A stretch of 64,000 nt of DNA from Cristatella mucedo (Eukaryota; Bryozoa; Phylactolaemata; Cristatellidae), in the NCBI GenBank assembly GCA_009760855.2, contig WPIO01000007.1, positions 12,083,501-12,147,500 on the forward strand. The letters run 5' to 3'. The position numbers were made by a program, and so were the translations under genes. Every line of letters starts with the position of its first letter. Position 1 is the first letter of the stretch. Below the pieces are notes generated by a model. It saw only the letters and a list, made by a program, of their open reading frames with translations. It searched no databases and was not told where the DNA came from. This document shows, piece after piece, positions 63,577-64,000 of this stretch.

Positions 63577-63624
63577 GAGCGATGCGCCCACCCGGGAGCG
63601 TGCGAGCGGGCGGGCGCATCGCTC
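63577..63624. repeat. 18-bp inverted repeat with 12-nt loop
   Basis: Arms GAGCGATGCGCCCACCCG (63577-63594) and CGGGCGGGCGCATCGCTC (63607-63624) pair with a single mismatch (G-T in RNA). It lies in the same CpG-dense block as the 24-bp hairpin. Confidence 0.85.
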
Positions 63625-64000
63625 GCGCGCGGCGACGTCTCGCTCTCGCCCGCGGCGTATACCAGGGCTCGGCTCGCTCGCCATTTCCGGATGGCATCGA
63701 GCCTTCGCGCGCGCTCTCGCTCCAGGCCACGATGCCTGGCTCGCGGAGGAGCTTCGGGATAGAAGGGCCGCGGCGCAGAAGCCATCAGACTTGTTTGTCT
63801 CCGCTTCGCTTCCGCTCGGCGGAGCGCCGAGGCACTCGGGCGGATGGGAAGGAGGAGGCGCTCGATAGCCCGAGGGCTGCGGCGAGCTGCGTCCCGATGC
63901 AGCGTGCGTCGCGCGCCGCCGCATTGCCGGCAACTGCGGCCTTGGGCCGCCCACCAAAGAATTAGAACAAAAGCTGCACCGTCTCGGCAAACCGTCAGGG

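Larger units (their letters stand above)
63041..64000. other. CpG-dense block at the right edge
   Basis: The sequence becomes very GC- and CpG-rich immediately outside the right arm and stays so to the window end. Open frames occur on both strands but none resembles a known protein. It could be another CpG island whose gene lies beyond the edge. Confidence 0.5.

Noticed and set aside
63538-63990. 150-codon minus ORF at the right edge
   Set aside because: Arg/Ala/Pro-rich, CpG-dense sequence open in several frames at once; no homology seen.

Overview
This window is animal nuclear DNA. It has spliced exons with GT..AG boundaries, long introns, CpG-dense islands on a CpG-poorer background, long CA/CT/AT microsatellites, and many dead non-LTR retrotransposons and tRNA-derived SINEs. 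The gene products are metazoan. The species cannot be fixed from the sequence. The HIBADH exons are only moderately close to the human protein, and the LINEs are of an L2-like type common in marine invertebrates and early-branching chordates.

Two genes can be supported. HIBADH (mitochondrial 3-hydroxyisobutyrate dehydrogenase, valine catabolism) lies on the minus strand. Seven exons run from an initiating exon at 38372 down to 6657. All splice phases are mutually compatible and together encode 284 residues. The last exon, about 50 residues in the human protein, was not found and should lie beyond the left edge. The second gene is on the plus strand. Its first coding exon (about 49980-50187) sits in a large CpG island and matches the N-terminus of PGGHG/ATHL1, the GH65 glucosidase that trims glucose from collagen hydroxylysine glycans. 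Its remaining exons are not in the window. The two genes are divergent, with start codons about 11.6 kb apart.

Most of the rest is repeats. Three L2-like LINE groups are present (called A, B and C here). A ends in an (ATT)n tail preceded by a hairpin, and B ends in an ACATT-type tail. Several copies are nested: A inside C near 12.6 kb, A inside an opposite-strand A near 20.1 kb, B inside an older LINE near 46.5 kb, and A inside B near 58.7 kb. There is also a remnant of a LINE with a restriction-like endonuclease at about 25.16-25.66 kb. Two SINE families are present; SINE 1 carries the same 3' hairpin tail as LINE A.

The most unusual structures are four. First, a very long inverted repeat (56314-63040) has arms that are themselves arrays of divergent ~180-bp monomers; its right arm is split by a 3.7-kb block of nested LINE and CpG-rich DNA. 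Second, a ~366-bp imperfect palindrome lies at 29155-29520. Third, an 813-bp DNA transposon with 29-bp terminal inverted repeats (47708-48520) carries a perfect 28-bp palindrome and a decayed reading frame. Fourth, several perfect GC-rich hairpins occur in the CpG-dense sequence. The first is the best candidate for an undescribed element: a foldback-type transposon or a satellite inversion.

The left part (1-48 kb) is HIBADH with its introns and upstream DNA, 47.7-50.7 kb is the transposon plus CpG-island promoter, and 50.2-64 kb is the putative first intron of PGGHG or the DNA beyond it.
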